From an uncultured Lachnospiraceae bacterium (GTDB lineage Bacteria > Bacillota > Clostridia > Lachnospirales > Lachnospiraceae), in the NCBI GenBank assembly GCA_947566645.1, contig CANOKL010000001.1, forward strand, positions 62,001 to 126,000: a stretch of DNA of 64,000 nucleotides, given 5' to 3'. The position numbers and the translations under genes are program-made. The notes below the pieces were generated by a model, which did not search any database, was not told the origin of the DNA, and saw only the letters and a list, made by a program, of their open reading frames with translations. Of the stretch, positions 52,101 to 58,728 are shown piece after piece (within the stretch, counting starts at the first letter, position 1; each line of letters begins with the position of its first letter).

Positions 52101-52443
52101 TTACAATCTGAACACAGTGAATATTGCGGAGCGCAAGAGAGAGCTGGCCACGTTAAAGGTGCTGGGCTTCTACAACGGCGAGGTGGCACAATATGTTTAC
52201 CGGGAAAATATTCTGCTTACCCTCCTGGGATCCGTGGTGGGCGTCGTTCTTGGAAAGTTCCTCCATCTCTTTATCATAGAGACAGTAGAGGTGGATTCCG
52301 CTATGTTCGGAAGGAATATTAATCCGCCCAGCTTTCTCTACAGCCTGGTACTGACGATTGTATTCTCCCTTCTGATTAACGGTGTTATGTATTTTAAGCT
52401 GAAGAGGATCAATATGGTGGAGTCTTTGAAAAGTATTGAATAG
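49129..52443 (+). CDS. FtsX/MacB-like permease with long extracytoplasmic coiled coil
   Basis: 1104 residues. TM1 (SILFIVALGVAFFSGIRA, ~25-42), a first outside domain (~45-235), then ~280 residues of charged coiled coil rich in Glu/Lys/Ala (~240-545, e.g. KKEIKEAKKKLKDARKQLKD; AEAEIADAEAEIADAEREIA). FtsX domain 1 follows (VFPVLFFLVAALISLTSMTR onward), then a second outside domain, and FtsX domain 2 ending LLINGVMYFKLKRINMVESL. With the ATPase it forms a mechanotransmission-type ABC complex. The coiled coil probably reaches into the cell wall to a hydrolase or other partner (inference). Confidence 0.88.
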   Translation: MKKKKKTTRKDFYMEIRKSLGRFLSILFIVALGVAFFSGIRASEPDMRLSGDSYFDDSSLMDIKALSTYGVTDDDITAMEETEGVAAAEGAYSTDVLYHASDEQQVLHLMSLQEEMNQVKVSKGRLPKEAGECMADDEAGFQIGDKITVESGTEDPLSDTLVTDTLEVVGLGNSPCYLSYGRGSSTVGDGSISAFLVVPEETFDMEFYTEVYLKVKGAQKLLAFTDEYDDLIEEVAERAEETAEVRADARRQEIVDEANEELEEARQELEDGKQESEEQLADAKKEIKEAKKKLKDARKQLKDGREQLEDAKETLDKKQAELNTARSEYESGLRKLNDGKAEYEKGKKELEEQKRKAELGSKEGQMEEYRSRLDEGWEGYDQLEQQIDAMEESPMGPEEPGYAQWAATLQGLKAQAKETKSTLNSQEKEYKKNKKSLDAAKKKFEDAEAKLAKSKAELDSAEAELKKAPDQLKSGQEQLDKGRKELADKEKELKDGETELEENEEKLADARKEYKEGKAEAEAEIADAEAEIADAEREIAEIERPKWYVYDRSTLIEYSGFGENAERLGAIGRVFPVLFFLVAALISLTSMTRMVEEQRTSIGTMKALGYGKFAIASKYMGYAFLATVGGSIIGVLAGEKILPYIIVYAYGILYRHLPAILVPYQWKYAVMASGAAVFCTMLATFLACYKELGAQPAVLMRPPSPKNGKRVFLERIGFIWRHLNFTWKSTIRNLMRYKKRFFMTIFGIGGCMALMLVGFGLKDSCYEIAELQYAEIQFYDGSIYMEEDITEEERSELAEALDSEENITQYMDMNMQSVTLVNGKKERAAYECVFGSVDEIPDFVDFHDRRTKEQYELSDEGVIVSEKTAKLLEAEEGDTVEIKDEENGNKKVVIEHICENYMGHYIYFTPAYYEKVYGTAPEYNSIFFSVDDACSSKQMEETGQNILKLDGALSVSYTHDIEKQLDDMLRSLNLVIIVLIISAGMLAFVVLYNLNTVNIAERKRELATLKVLGFYNGEVAQYVYRENILLTLLGSVVGVVLGKFLHLFIIETVEVDSAMFGRNINPPSFLYSLVLTIVFSLLINGVMYFKLKRINMVESLKSIE

Positions 52444-52484
52444 AGAAGCCTGTTTACAGAAATTTTATATTCTTAAGAAAATTG

Positions 52485-52511
52485 TTAGCACTCTTTTTGA
52501 AAGAGTGCTAA
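52485..52511 (+). promoter_or_regulatory. CIRCE operator (HrcA site)
   Basis: TTAGCACTC, 9 bp, GAGTGCTAA: a perfect 9-bp inverted repeat identical to the CIRCE consensus arms. It lies immediately upstream of the htpG -35 box. Confidence 0.97.
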
Positions 52512-52518
52512 CTTTCTG

Positions 52519-52547
52519 TTGACTTTTTTTATTCTTCGTATTATCAT
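52519..52547 (+). promoter_or_regulatory. htpG promoter
   Basis: TTGACT (52519-52524), 17 bp, TATCAT (52542-52547). The CIRCE site ends 7 bp before the -35 box, so HrcA would hinder polymerase binding. Confidence 0.85.
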
Positions 52548-52651
52548 ATCTTTTAGAGAAAAACGGCAGAGAAGCTGTTACCGCAAAGCGGGTGCACAGA
52601 AATGGGAGTACTCATGCCGAATTATAAAATAATAAGAGGAGTGATTGAAAA

Positions 52652-54706
52652 ATGGCAGCAAAAAAAGGAAGCTTATCAATAAGCAGCGAGAATATTTTCC
52701 CGATTATAAAAAAATGGGTATATTCTGACCATGATATTTTCGTAAGAGAGATGGTTTCAAACGGATGCGACGCGATCACCAAACTTAAGAAGCTTGACAT
52801 CATGGGTGAATATCAGATACCGGATGACTATAAAGCATCCATCCAGGTGGAGGTAAACCCGGAAGAAAAGACATTAAAATTCACAGATAACGGTCTTGGA
52901 ATGACCGCAGAGGAAGTAGAAGAGTATATAACACAGATTGCATTCTCCGGCGCAACGGAGTTCCTTGAGAAATATAAGGACAAGACAACAGAAGACGATA
53001 TGATCGGGCACTTCGGCCTTGGCTTCTATTCTGCATTCATGGTAGCAGACGAGGTGCACATTGATACCCTTTCCTATAAGGAAGGAGCCGCTCCGGTACA
53101 CTGGGTAAGCACCGGCGGCACAGAGTACGAGATGGAAGAGGGAAGCAAGGACACCGTGGGAACCGAGATTACCCTGTGCCTGAATGAAGACAGCCTGGAA
53201 TTTGCCAACGAGTACCGTGTAAGAGAAGTCATTGAGAAATACTGCTCCTTCATGCCGGTTCCGATCTTCCTGTCCAAGGCAAATGCCGAGACAGAGTATG
53301 AGACCATCGACGAAGAAGACCTGAAAGAAGACGATGTGGTTGTAGAACACATCCACGAGGACGCAAAGACCGAAGAGAAGGAAAATGAAAACGGCGAGAA
53401 AGAGATCGTGGAAGTAGAGCCCGCAAAGGAAAAGGTAAAGATTGAGAAACGTCCGGTTTCCCTAAGCGATACCTCCCCGCTCTGGGCAAAGCATCCAAAC
53501 GACTGCTCTGATGAAGATTACCAGGAATTCTACCGCAAGGTATTTTTAGACTACAAGGAGCCATTATTCTGGATTCACCTGAACATGGATTACCCATTCA
53601 ACCTGAAGGGAATCCTCTACTTCCCGAGAATCAATACAGAGTACGACTCCATAGAAGGAACCATTAAGCTCTACAACAACCAGGTATTCATCGCAGACAA
53701 CATCAAGGAAGTAATTCCAGAGTTCCTTATGGTACTGAAGGGAGTCATCGACTGCCCGGACCTGCCGCTGAATGTATCAAGAAGCGCGCTGCAGAACGAC
53801 GGATTTGTAAATAAGATTGCCGATTACATTTCCAAAAAGGTAGCAGATAAGCTCTCCGGTATGTGCAAGACCAAGAGAGAAGACTATGAGAAATACTGGG
53901 ATAATATCAGCCCCTTTATCAAATTCGGCTGTCTGAAGGACGAGAAATTCTGCGATAAGATGAAGGATGCAGTCCTCTTCAAGAACATTGACGGAAAATA
54001 TCTTACCCTTAAAGACTGCATAGAAGAAAACGGCGGTGAAGTCGTAGAGACGAATGAGAAGAAAGAAGAGAATGAGAACGAAGACGAGAACAAGGTAGAG
54101 GAGATCAAGACCACCATCTACTACGTGACCGACGAGATCCAGCAGAGCCAGTATATTAACATGTTCCGCAGCCAGGGACAGGATGCTGTCATCTTAAACC
54201 ACAATATTGATTCTCCATTCATCACCCAGCTTGAACAGCGCAACCCGGCCATCCGCTTCCAGAGAATTGACGCAGATGTGACAGAGACTGTAAAAGAAGA
54301 AGTAGCAGAAGAAGACCAGGAAGCATTCAAGGAAGTATCCGACAGCCTGATTGAAATCTTCCGCAAAGAGCTTGGCAACGACAAGCTGGACGTAAAGATC
54401 GAAAAACTGAAAGACGAAAAGGTTGCATCCATGATCACCTTATCCGAACAGAACCGCCGTATGCAGGAAATGATGAAGATGTACGGCATGAACGATATGG
54501 ACATGGGCGGCGAGAGCACACTGGTGCTCAACGCAAACCATCCGCTTGTCAAATTTGTAGTAGACAACAAAGACCATGAAAACGTATCCTTAATCTGCAA
54601 GCAGCTGTACGATCTGGCAATGCTGGCACACAGGCCACTAAAGCCAGAAGACATGACCGCATTCGTGCAGAGAAGCAACGAAATCATGATGATGCTGACA
54701 AAATAA
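52652..54706 (+). CDS. htpG: molecular chaperone HtpG (Hsp90)
   Basis: 684 residues. GHKL ATPase motifs: VREMVSNGCDAITKLK (Glu/Asn of the ATP site), FTDNGLGMTAEEVEEYITQI, GHFGLGFYSAFMVAD (lid) and VGTEITLCL. Middle-domain Arg region NVSRSALQ. Dimerisation domain to the end. It is ~60 residues longer than typical bacterial HtpG because of two acidic/Lys-rich insertions, near residues 232-268 (EDAKTEEKENENGEKEIVEV) and near 470-485 (NEKKEENENEDENKVEEIK). The first sits where eukaryotic Hsp90 has its charged linker. The CIRCE site upstream places it in the HrcA heat-shock regulon. Confidence 0.96.
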   Translation: MAAKKGSLSISSENIFPIIKKWVYSDHDIFVREMVSNGCDAITKLKKLDIMGEYQIPDDYKASIQVEVNPEEKTLKFTDNGLGMTAEEVEEYITQIAFSGATEFLEKYKDKTTEDDMIGHFGLGFYSAFMVADEVHIDTLSYKEGAAPVHWVSTGGTEYEMEEGSKDTVGTEITLCLNEDSLEFANEYRVREVIEKYCSFMPVPIFLSKANAETEYETIDEEDLKEDDVVVEHIHEDAKTEEKENENGEKEIVEVEPAKEKVKIEKRPVSLSDTSPLWAKHPNDCSDEDYQEFYRKVFLDYKEPLFWIHLNMDYPFNLKGILYFPRINTEYDSIEGTIKLYNNQVFIADNIKEVIPEFLMVLKGVIDCPDLPLNVSRSALQNDGFVNKIADYISKKVADKLSGMCKTKREDYEKYWDNISPFIKFGCLKDEKFCDKMKDAVLFKNIDGKYLTLKDCIEENGGEVVETNEKKEENENEDENKVEEIKTTIYYVTDEIQQSQYINMFRSQGQDAVILNHNIDSPFITQLEQRNPAIRFQRIDADVTETVKEEVAEEDQEAFKEVSDSLIEIFRKELGNDKLDVKIEKLKDEKVASMITLSEQNRRMQEMMKMYGMNDMDMGGESTLVLNANHPLVKFVVDNKDHENVSLICKQLYDLAMLAHRPLKPEDMTAFVQRSNEIMMMLTK

Positions 54707-54710
54707 CGAA

Positions 54711-54770
54711 TTGGGGACGGGGCATTTTTCAAAATGCCCCGTCCCAGATTAAAAATGACCTGTCCCCGAT
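54711..54770. repeat. dispersed palindromic element, copy 7 (extended form)
   Basis: TTGGGGACGGGGCATTTTTC/AAAATGCCCCGTCCCAGATT then AAAAATGACCTGTCCCCGAT. Starts 4 bp after the htpG stop and ends just before the stop of the convergent PD-(D/E)XK pseudogene. Confidence 0.92.
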
Positions 54771-54773
54771 GCT

Positions 54774-55773
54774 TTAGACGATGGCCTCTATTACGGTTTT
54801 ATCCCCGATCACGACCTCCTGTACGCCGATCTGTTTTTTCTTGTTGAAACAAAAACTCAGCATATATCCCTTGTTTTGATGATAGTCCTCCAGATATCCG
54901 ATGATCTGCTGTTCCCCGCGGGTATGATATTCTTGTCCCCGCCATATTTTCATCTCTATAATCAGCTGTTCTCCCCGATAATCAACAATAAGATCTGTGC
55001 GTCCCATGCTTCTTGTACGGGATTCTATATAATAGTTTCCAATTCCATTAATAATCGGACGCAGATAGAGCAGGAAAAGCTTTCTGCCAGATTCCTCAAT
55101 AAAGGTTTCGCTGCTGTCTGCATATAGATCATGGAAATGCTCTGTAAACCGTTCCAGAATCAGGCGCATATCCAGATGGCCTCCGACAATAAACTGATTT
55201 TTATCCCAAAGAGAGGCTTTATATAGAATGGAAGGCTGGTATATTTCTTTTTTCCCTTTCTAGATAGGAATACCTGAGCTGGGCAAGAAAATCCAGGAAC
55301 ACCTGGTTATTTGAGGCGCTGTCGATCTCATCAATCATTAGTACGACTGGCCGGGGCATGTTCTTACAAATAGAGGTAATACACCCGAACAGATGAAACA
55401 GGACGAAGGAGTCCTCTTTCGCTCGTACGGCTGTCTTCAATGGTTCTAACGGCTTTTGTATATCTGCGGGCAGTTCTTTGAACTGCAGCTCCCGGAGAAA
55501 ATATTCGGCAAAGGTGAGTGAGAATATATTTTCGTCTTGAAAGGATGCATTACCTAATGCCTGAAAATCAAGGCTGACTACCAGATAATCAGGCTCCAGC
55601 CGGTGTGACAAGGCGTTTAATGTAGTGGTTTTTCTATATTGACGTGCACAATTGATGCAAAAATAAGCGCCTTCTTTGACATGATTTGTTATAGTATAAA
55701 GTTGTCTGGATATATCAGCCATATAGTGCTTTTCCGGCAGACATAAACCAGTAGTATTGAATCTCTTATACAT
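54774..55773 (-). pseudogene. AAA-like ATPase with C-terminal PD-(D/E)XK domain, broken
   Basis: Minus strand. The 5' part (55773-55219) reads MYKRFNTTGLCLPEKHYMAD.. with a damaged P-loop CARQYRKTTTL (family form RARQYGKTT) and Walker B VVLMIDEIDSASNNQVFLDF. It stops at FHSI. The 3' part (55169-54774) carries the nuclease-like domain: GNYYIESRTRSMGRTDLIVD and LIIEMKIWRGQEYHTRGEQQ (Asp, then E-M-K), ending QEVVIGDKTVIEAIV. The linking ~190 residues of the usual ~520-residue protein are missing and frames shift. The family is a common multicopy AAA-like/DUF1703-type protein of gut anaerobes. It is bracketed by palindromic elements 7 and 8. Confidence 0.8.
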
Positions 55774-55890
55774 AGAGTAACCTTCGACTTTCTGTGAGTT
55801 ATGGATTTTAGATTTTTATTTCCAGTGCGTAGACCTGATGGATGGTTATCTATTAATTAATATACTTAATTTTGGAGAAAATGGCAAGAT

Positions 55891-55993
55891 GGGGACGGGG
55901 CATTTTTCACAACAAAAGCTCCACTGGAGCTTTTGTTGCGTGCTATGGCACAAAATGCCCCGTCCCAAATTACAAAATGCCCTGTCCCAGATT
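55891..55993. repeat. dispersed palindromic element, copy 8 (composite with nested palindrome)
   Basis: GGGGACGGGGCATTTTT, then the nested palindrome CAACAAAAGCTCCACTGGAG CTTTTGTTG, then GCGTGCTATGGCA, the closing arm AAAATGCCCCGTCCCAAATT, and a further AAAATGCCCTGTCCCAGATT. Read on the other strand it has the same order as copy 4, with each lying on the 5' side of an AAA/PD-(D/E)XK gene. Confidence 0.9.
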
Positions 55994-56009
55994 CGTAAAT
56001 ATTGACCAT

Positions 56010-56053
56010 CTTACAGTTTTGTAAGCAGATATATATTCAAAATCGTGTATAAT
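56010..56053 (+). promoter_or_regulatory. promoter of two-component operon with TTAC/GTAA box
   Basis: TATAAT at 56048-56053. Upstream, CTTACAGTTTTGTAAG (56010-56025) shares TGTAAG with the direct repeats before the ABC operon, suggesting autoregulation by the response regulator. Confidence 0.55.
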
Positions 56054-56088
56054 AGAATAGGAGTGATGATAAAGAGGAGGCGTTTTAT

Positions 56089-56775
56089 TTGTACAAGCTG
56101 TTACTTCTTGAGGATGACATCAGCCTGATTGACGGGCTGACCTATTCCCTGCGGAAAAATGAATTTGATGTTATAGTGGCAAGAACAATAAAGGAGGCTG
56201 AAAACCTGATTGCGGAGCATGGGGATTTTGACATTTTTCTTTTTGATGTGACCCTGCCGGACGGGAATGGCATTACACTATGTGAGAAGATTCGGTTATC
56301 AGGGAATCAGATTCCCCTGATCTTCCTGACTGCGTCTGATGAGGAGACCAGTGTAATCCGTGGGCTGGACTGCGGAGGAGATGACTATATTACAAAACCA
56401 TTCAAGCTGGGGGAGCTGTGTTCCCGCATCCGCGCACTGCTGCGCCGCAGTAATCGCGGCAATGCATGCAATGATGTCTTATATTCGGGAAATCTTCAGA
56501 TCAACCTTGCGGAAGGAAGAGTGTTTTTAAATGGAGCTTTGCTGGAGTGCACAGGGGCGGAGTACAGGCTGCTCTGTCTCTTCGTGAAAAACAGCGGAAG
56601 GCTTCTCACCCGCAGTATGATTCTGGACAGACTGTGGGATGGTGCAGGGAGCTTTGTAGATGACAACACTCTGTCTGTATATGTGCGCCGTCTCCGTGAG
56701 AAGCTGGAGGAAGACCCATCGAAACCAGAGCATCTGATAACAGTCCGCGGATTCGGCTATCAGTGGAAGGAGTGA
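56089..56775 (+). CDS. OmpR/PhoB-family response regulator
   Basis: 228 residues. The start is a TTG at 56089 with AGAGGAGG upstream; no ATG suits. Receiver domain: acidic pair ED in LLLLEDDISLIDG, phosphoacceptor Asp53 in LFDVTLPDG, FLTASDEE and Lys in DDYITKPFKLGE. C-terminal winged helix: LLTRSMILDRLWDGAGSFVD, DNTLSVYVRRLREKL, RGFGYQW. It pairs with the kinase directly downstream and probably controls the ABC transporter beyond it. Confidence 0.93.
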   Translation: MYKLLLLEDDISLIDGLTYSLRKNEFDVIVARTIKEAENLIAEHGDFDIFLFDVTLPDGNGITLCEKIRLSGNQIPLIFLTASDEETSVIRGLDCGGDDYITKPFKLGELCSRIRALLRRSNRGNACNDVLYSGNLQINLAEGRVFLNGALLECTGAEYRLLCLFVKNSGRLLTRSMILDRLWDGAGSFVDDNTLSVYVRRLREKLEEDPSKPEHLITVRGFGYQWKE

Positions 56776-56780
56776 GTCGT

Positions 56781-57917
56781 TTGAAGATTTTATATGAGAA
56801 ACAGACAAGGAGGTTTTGCCTGTTTCTGATACTGGTATGCGTACTGCAGACCTGTTTTTTAGGGGGCTGCAGTATTTTTCAGATACAGAGTATCCGGGAA
56901 ATACTTGCAGAGCGTGAGTTTGCGGCAGCATCCTGTCTGCTGGAGGAGGGTGTCTCACCCGAACTGGTGGCTTCTGCCTGGGGCCATATGAAACCGGTCT
57001 CTGTGTCCAGGATTTTTATCCTGCCGGCAGCAGGGCTTTCATTTGCCTTAGTCATACTGGCCGGGACAGCTGTTTTTCTTTGGAACAGGGAGCGTATTTA
57101 TGAAGAGGCCGGGGAGGTGATTGCAGATTATGCAGAAGGCCGGTTCGGGAAGCATCTGCCCACGGGACAGACAGGGACGCTCTATCAATTATTCGGAAGT
57201 ATCGAACAGCTTGCCCAGTCTCTGCAGTCAAAAAGTGAGATGGAGCATAAGGCCAAGACATTTCTCAGGGATATGATATCCAACATTTCCCATCAGCTGA
57301 AAACCCCTCTTGCAGCGCTGAGTATGTATATGGAGATTATAACAGAGGAGCCGTGGAATGAAGAAGAGGTAAAGAATTTTTCGCAAAAGTCCATGCAGTC
57401 TGTGGAGCGGATGGAGGATCTGGTTCAGGCGCTGCTGAAAATGGCACGGCTGAATGCAGGCAGCATTACATTCGAAAAACGTTATTGTCCCATACTGGAT
57501 ATTGTGGAACAGGGAGTGAGTGACCTGCTGGAGCGTGCAAAGTGTGAGGACAAGCAGATTCTTCTGGATGGGAAGCAGGAGGAAAAGCTGTTCTGCGATC
57601 CCAGGTGGATGCAGGAGGCTGTGGGGAATCTTGTGAAAAACGCGCTGGATCATACAGCGGCAGGGGGAGTCATCCGGGTATCCTGGCAGGAAACCCCGGT
57701 TGTATTCCGCCTGATGGTGGAGGATAATGGAAGCGGGATAGAAGAAGAGGATATCCACCATATTTTCAAACAGTTTTACAGGAGCAAAAACTCCGGTGAC
57801 AGGCAGGGCGCAGGACTCGGCCTTTCTCTTGCCAGATCAATTGTGGAAGGACAGGGAGGGAATCTGTCCGTGGAAAGCAGCCCGGGGGAGGGCAGCAGAT
57901 TCTGCATGACCTTCTAA
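56781..57917 (+). CDS. sensor histidine kinase
   Basis: About 378 residues, starting at TTG 56781 with AAGGAG 8 bp upstream (GTG 56772 and 56763 are alternatives). Two TM segments (FCLFLILVCVLQTCFLGGCS; IFILPAAGLSFALVILAGTA) enclose a short ~60-residue outside loop. A HAMP-like linker is followed by HisKA with NISHQLKTPLAALSMY (His ~171) and HATPase_c with LVKNALDHTAAGG (N box), VEDNGSGIEEED (G1), and GAGLGLSLARSIVEGQGG (G2). Short-loop kinases beside FtsX-type ABC genes often sense peptide antibiotics together with the transporter. The stop abuts palindromic element copy 9. Confidence 0.92.
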   Translation: MKILYEKQTRRFCLFLILVCVLQTCFLGGCSIFQIQSIREILAEREFAAASCLLEEGVSPELVASAWGHMKPVSVSRIFILPAAGLSFALVILAGTAVFLWNRERIYEEAGEVIADYAEGRFGKHLPTGQTGTLYQLFGSIEQLAQSLQSKSEMEHKAKTFLRDMISNISHQLKTPLAALSMYMEIITEEPWNEEEVKNFSQKSMQSVERMEDLVQALLKMARLNAGSITFEKRYCPILDIVEQGVSDLLERAKCEDKQILLDGKQEEKLFCDPRWMQEAVGNLVKNALDHTAAGGVIRVSWQETPVVFRLMVEDNGSGIEEEDIHHIFKQFYRSKNSGDRQGAGLGLSLARSIVEGQGGNLSVESSPGEGSRFCMTF

Positions 57918-57954
57918 TTGGGGACGGGGTATTTTTCATTTTACCCCGTCCCCA
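57918..57954. repeat. dispersed palindromic element, copy 9
   Basis: TTGGGGACGGGGTATTTTTC then ATTTTACCCCGTCCCC. Starts directly after the kinase stop and precedes the ABC promoter. Confidence 0.9.
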
Positions 57955-57966
57955 ACATGAATAATC

Positions 57967-58010
57967 TGTAAGCTTTCATTCACCGGAATGTAAGCTTCGG
58001 ATGCTATGAT
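57967..58010 (+). promoter_or_regulatory. response-regulator direct repeats and promoter of ABC operon
   Basis: TGTAAGCTT occurs twice (57967-57975 and 57989-57997) with a 22-bp period, two helical turns, just upstream of a -10 box TATGAT (58005-58010). This is the usual arrangement for OmpR-type activators. Confidence 0.68.
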
Positions 58011-58047
58011 GTATATGCAAAAGCAAAAGGAAAGGAAGGCATGACAG

Positions 58048-58728
58048 ATGGAAATATTGAGAGTGGAGAATCTGAGCAAGGTGTATGGTACGGGCGAAGC
58101 CCGTGTGGAAGCGCTAAGGCAGGTTTCATTTTCTATGGAGAGAGGGGAGTTTGGTACGGTTGTAGGTGTATCTGGCTCGGGAAAGAGTACGCTTCTGAAC
58201 TGTATCGGAGGCCTGGATGAAGCAAATGAAGGAAAGGTACTTATCAATGGAAGAGATTTATTTGCCATGGGGGAGAATGAGCGGACGATCTTCCGCAGGC
58301 AGAATATTGGGTTTATTTTCCAGTCTTTTCATCTTATTCCGGAGCTGGATGTGGAGCAGAACATGATCTTTCCTCTTCTGCTAGATTATAAGAAGCCGGA
58401 ACAGAGACGTGTGGACGAGATGCTGGAGGTGCTGGGGCTTACGAGCCGGAAAAAGCATCTGCCCGGGCAGCTTTCCGGAGGACAGCAGCAGAGGGTGGCA
58501 ATCGGACGTGCGCTTATTACACGTCCGGCACTGGTTCTTGCCGATGAGCCTACCGGGAATCTGGACTCTGAGAGCAGCCAGGATGTGATGGACCTGCTGT
58601 GCAGGGCATCCCGGCATTACCAGCAGACAGTGCTCATGATTACACATAATATGAATCTGACCACATCGGCAGACCGGGTGTTCCGGGTCGCGGACGGGAA
58701 ACTTAAGGAGCTGGGAGGTGAGGCATAA
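58048..58728 (+). CDS. ABC transporter ATP-binding protein (MacB/BceA type)
   Basis: 226 residues. Walker A GVSGSGKSTLLN, Q-loop FQSFHLIPELD, signature LSGGQQQRVAIGRAL, Walker B LVLADEPTGNLD, His switch MITHNMN. AAGGAAAGGAAGGCATGACAG precedes the ATG. The permease gene starts at the base after its stop. With the upstream two-component system this is a TCS-ABC module. Confidence 0.93.
   Translation: MEILRVENLSKVYGTGEARVEALRQVSFSMERGEFGTVVGVSGSGKSTLLNCIGGLDEANEGKVLINGRDLFAMGENERTIFRRQNIGFIFQSFHLIPELDVEQNMIFPLLLDYKKPEQRRVDEMLEVLGLTSRKKHLPGQLSGGQQQRVAIGRALITRPALVLADEPTGNLDSESSQDVMDLLCRASRHYQQTVLMITHNMNLTTSADRVFRVADGKLKELGGEA

Noticed and set aside
1921..57954. Reading the palindromic elements as ordinary intrinsic terminators
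   Set aside because: No U-tract after the stem, a self-complementary A/T centre, extended and nested forms, and one copy (55.9 kb) lies in a promoter region. They may still stop transcription incidentally.
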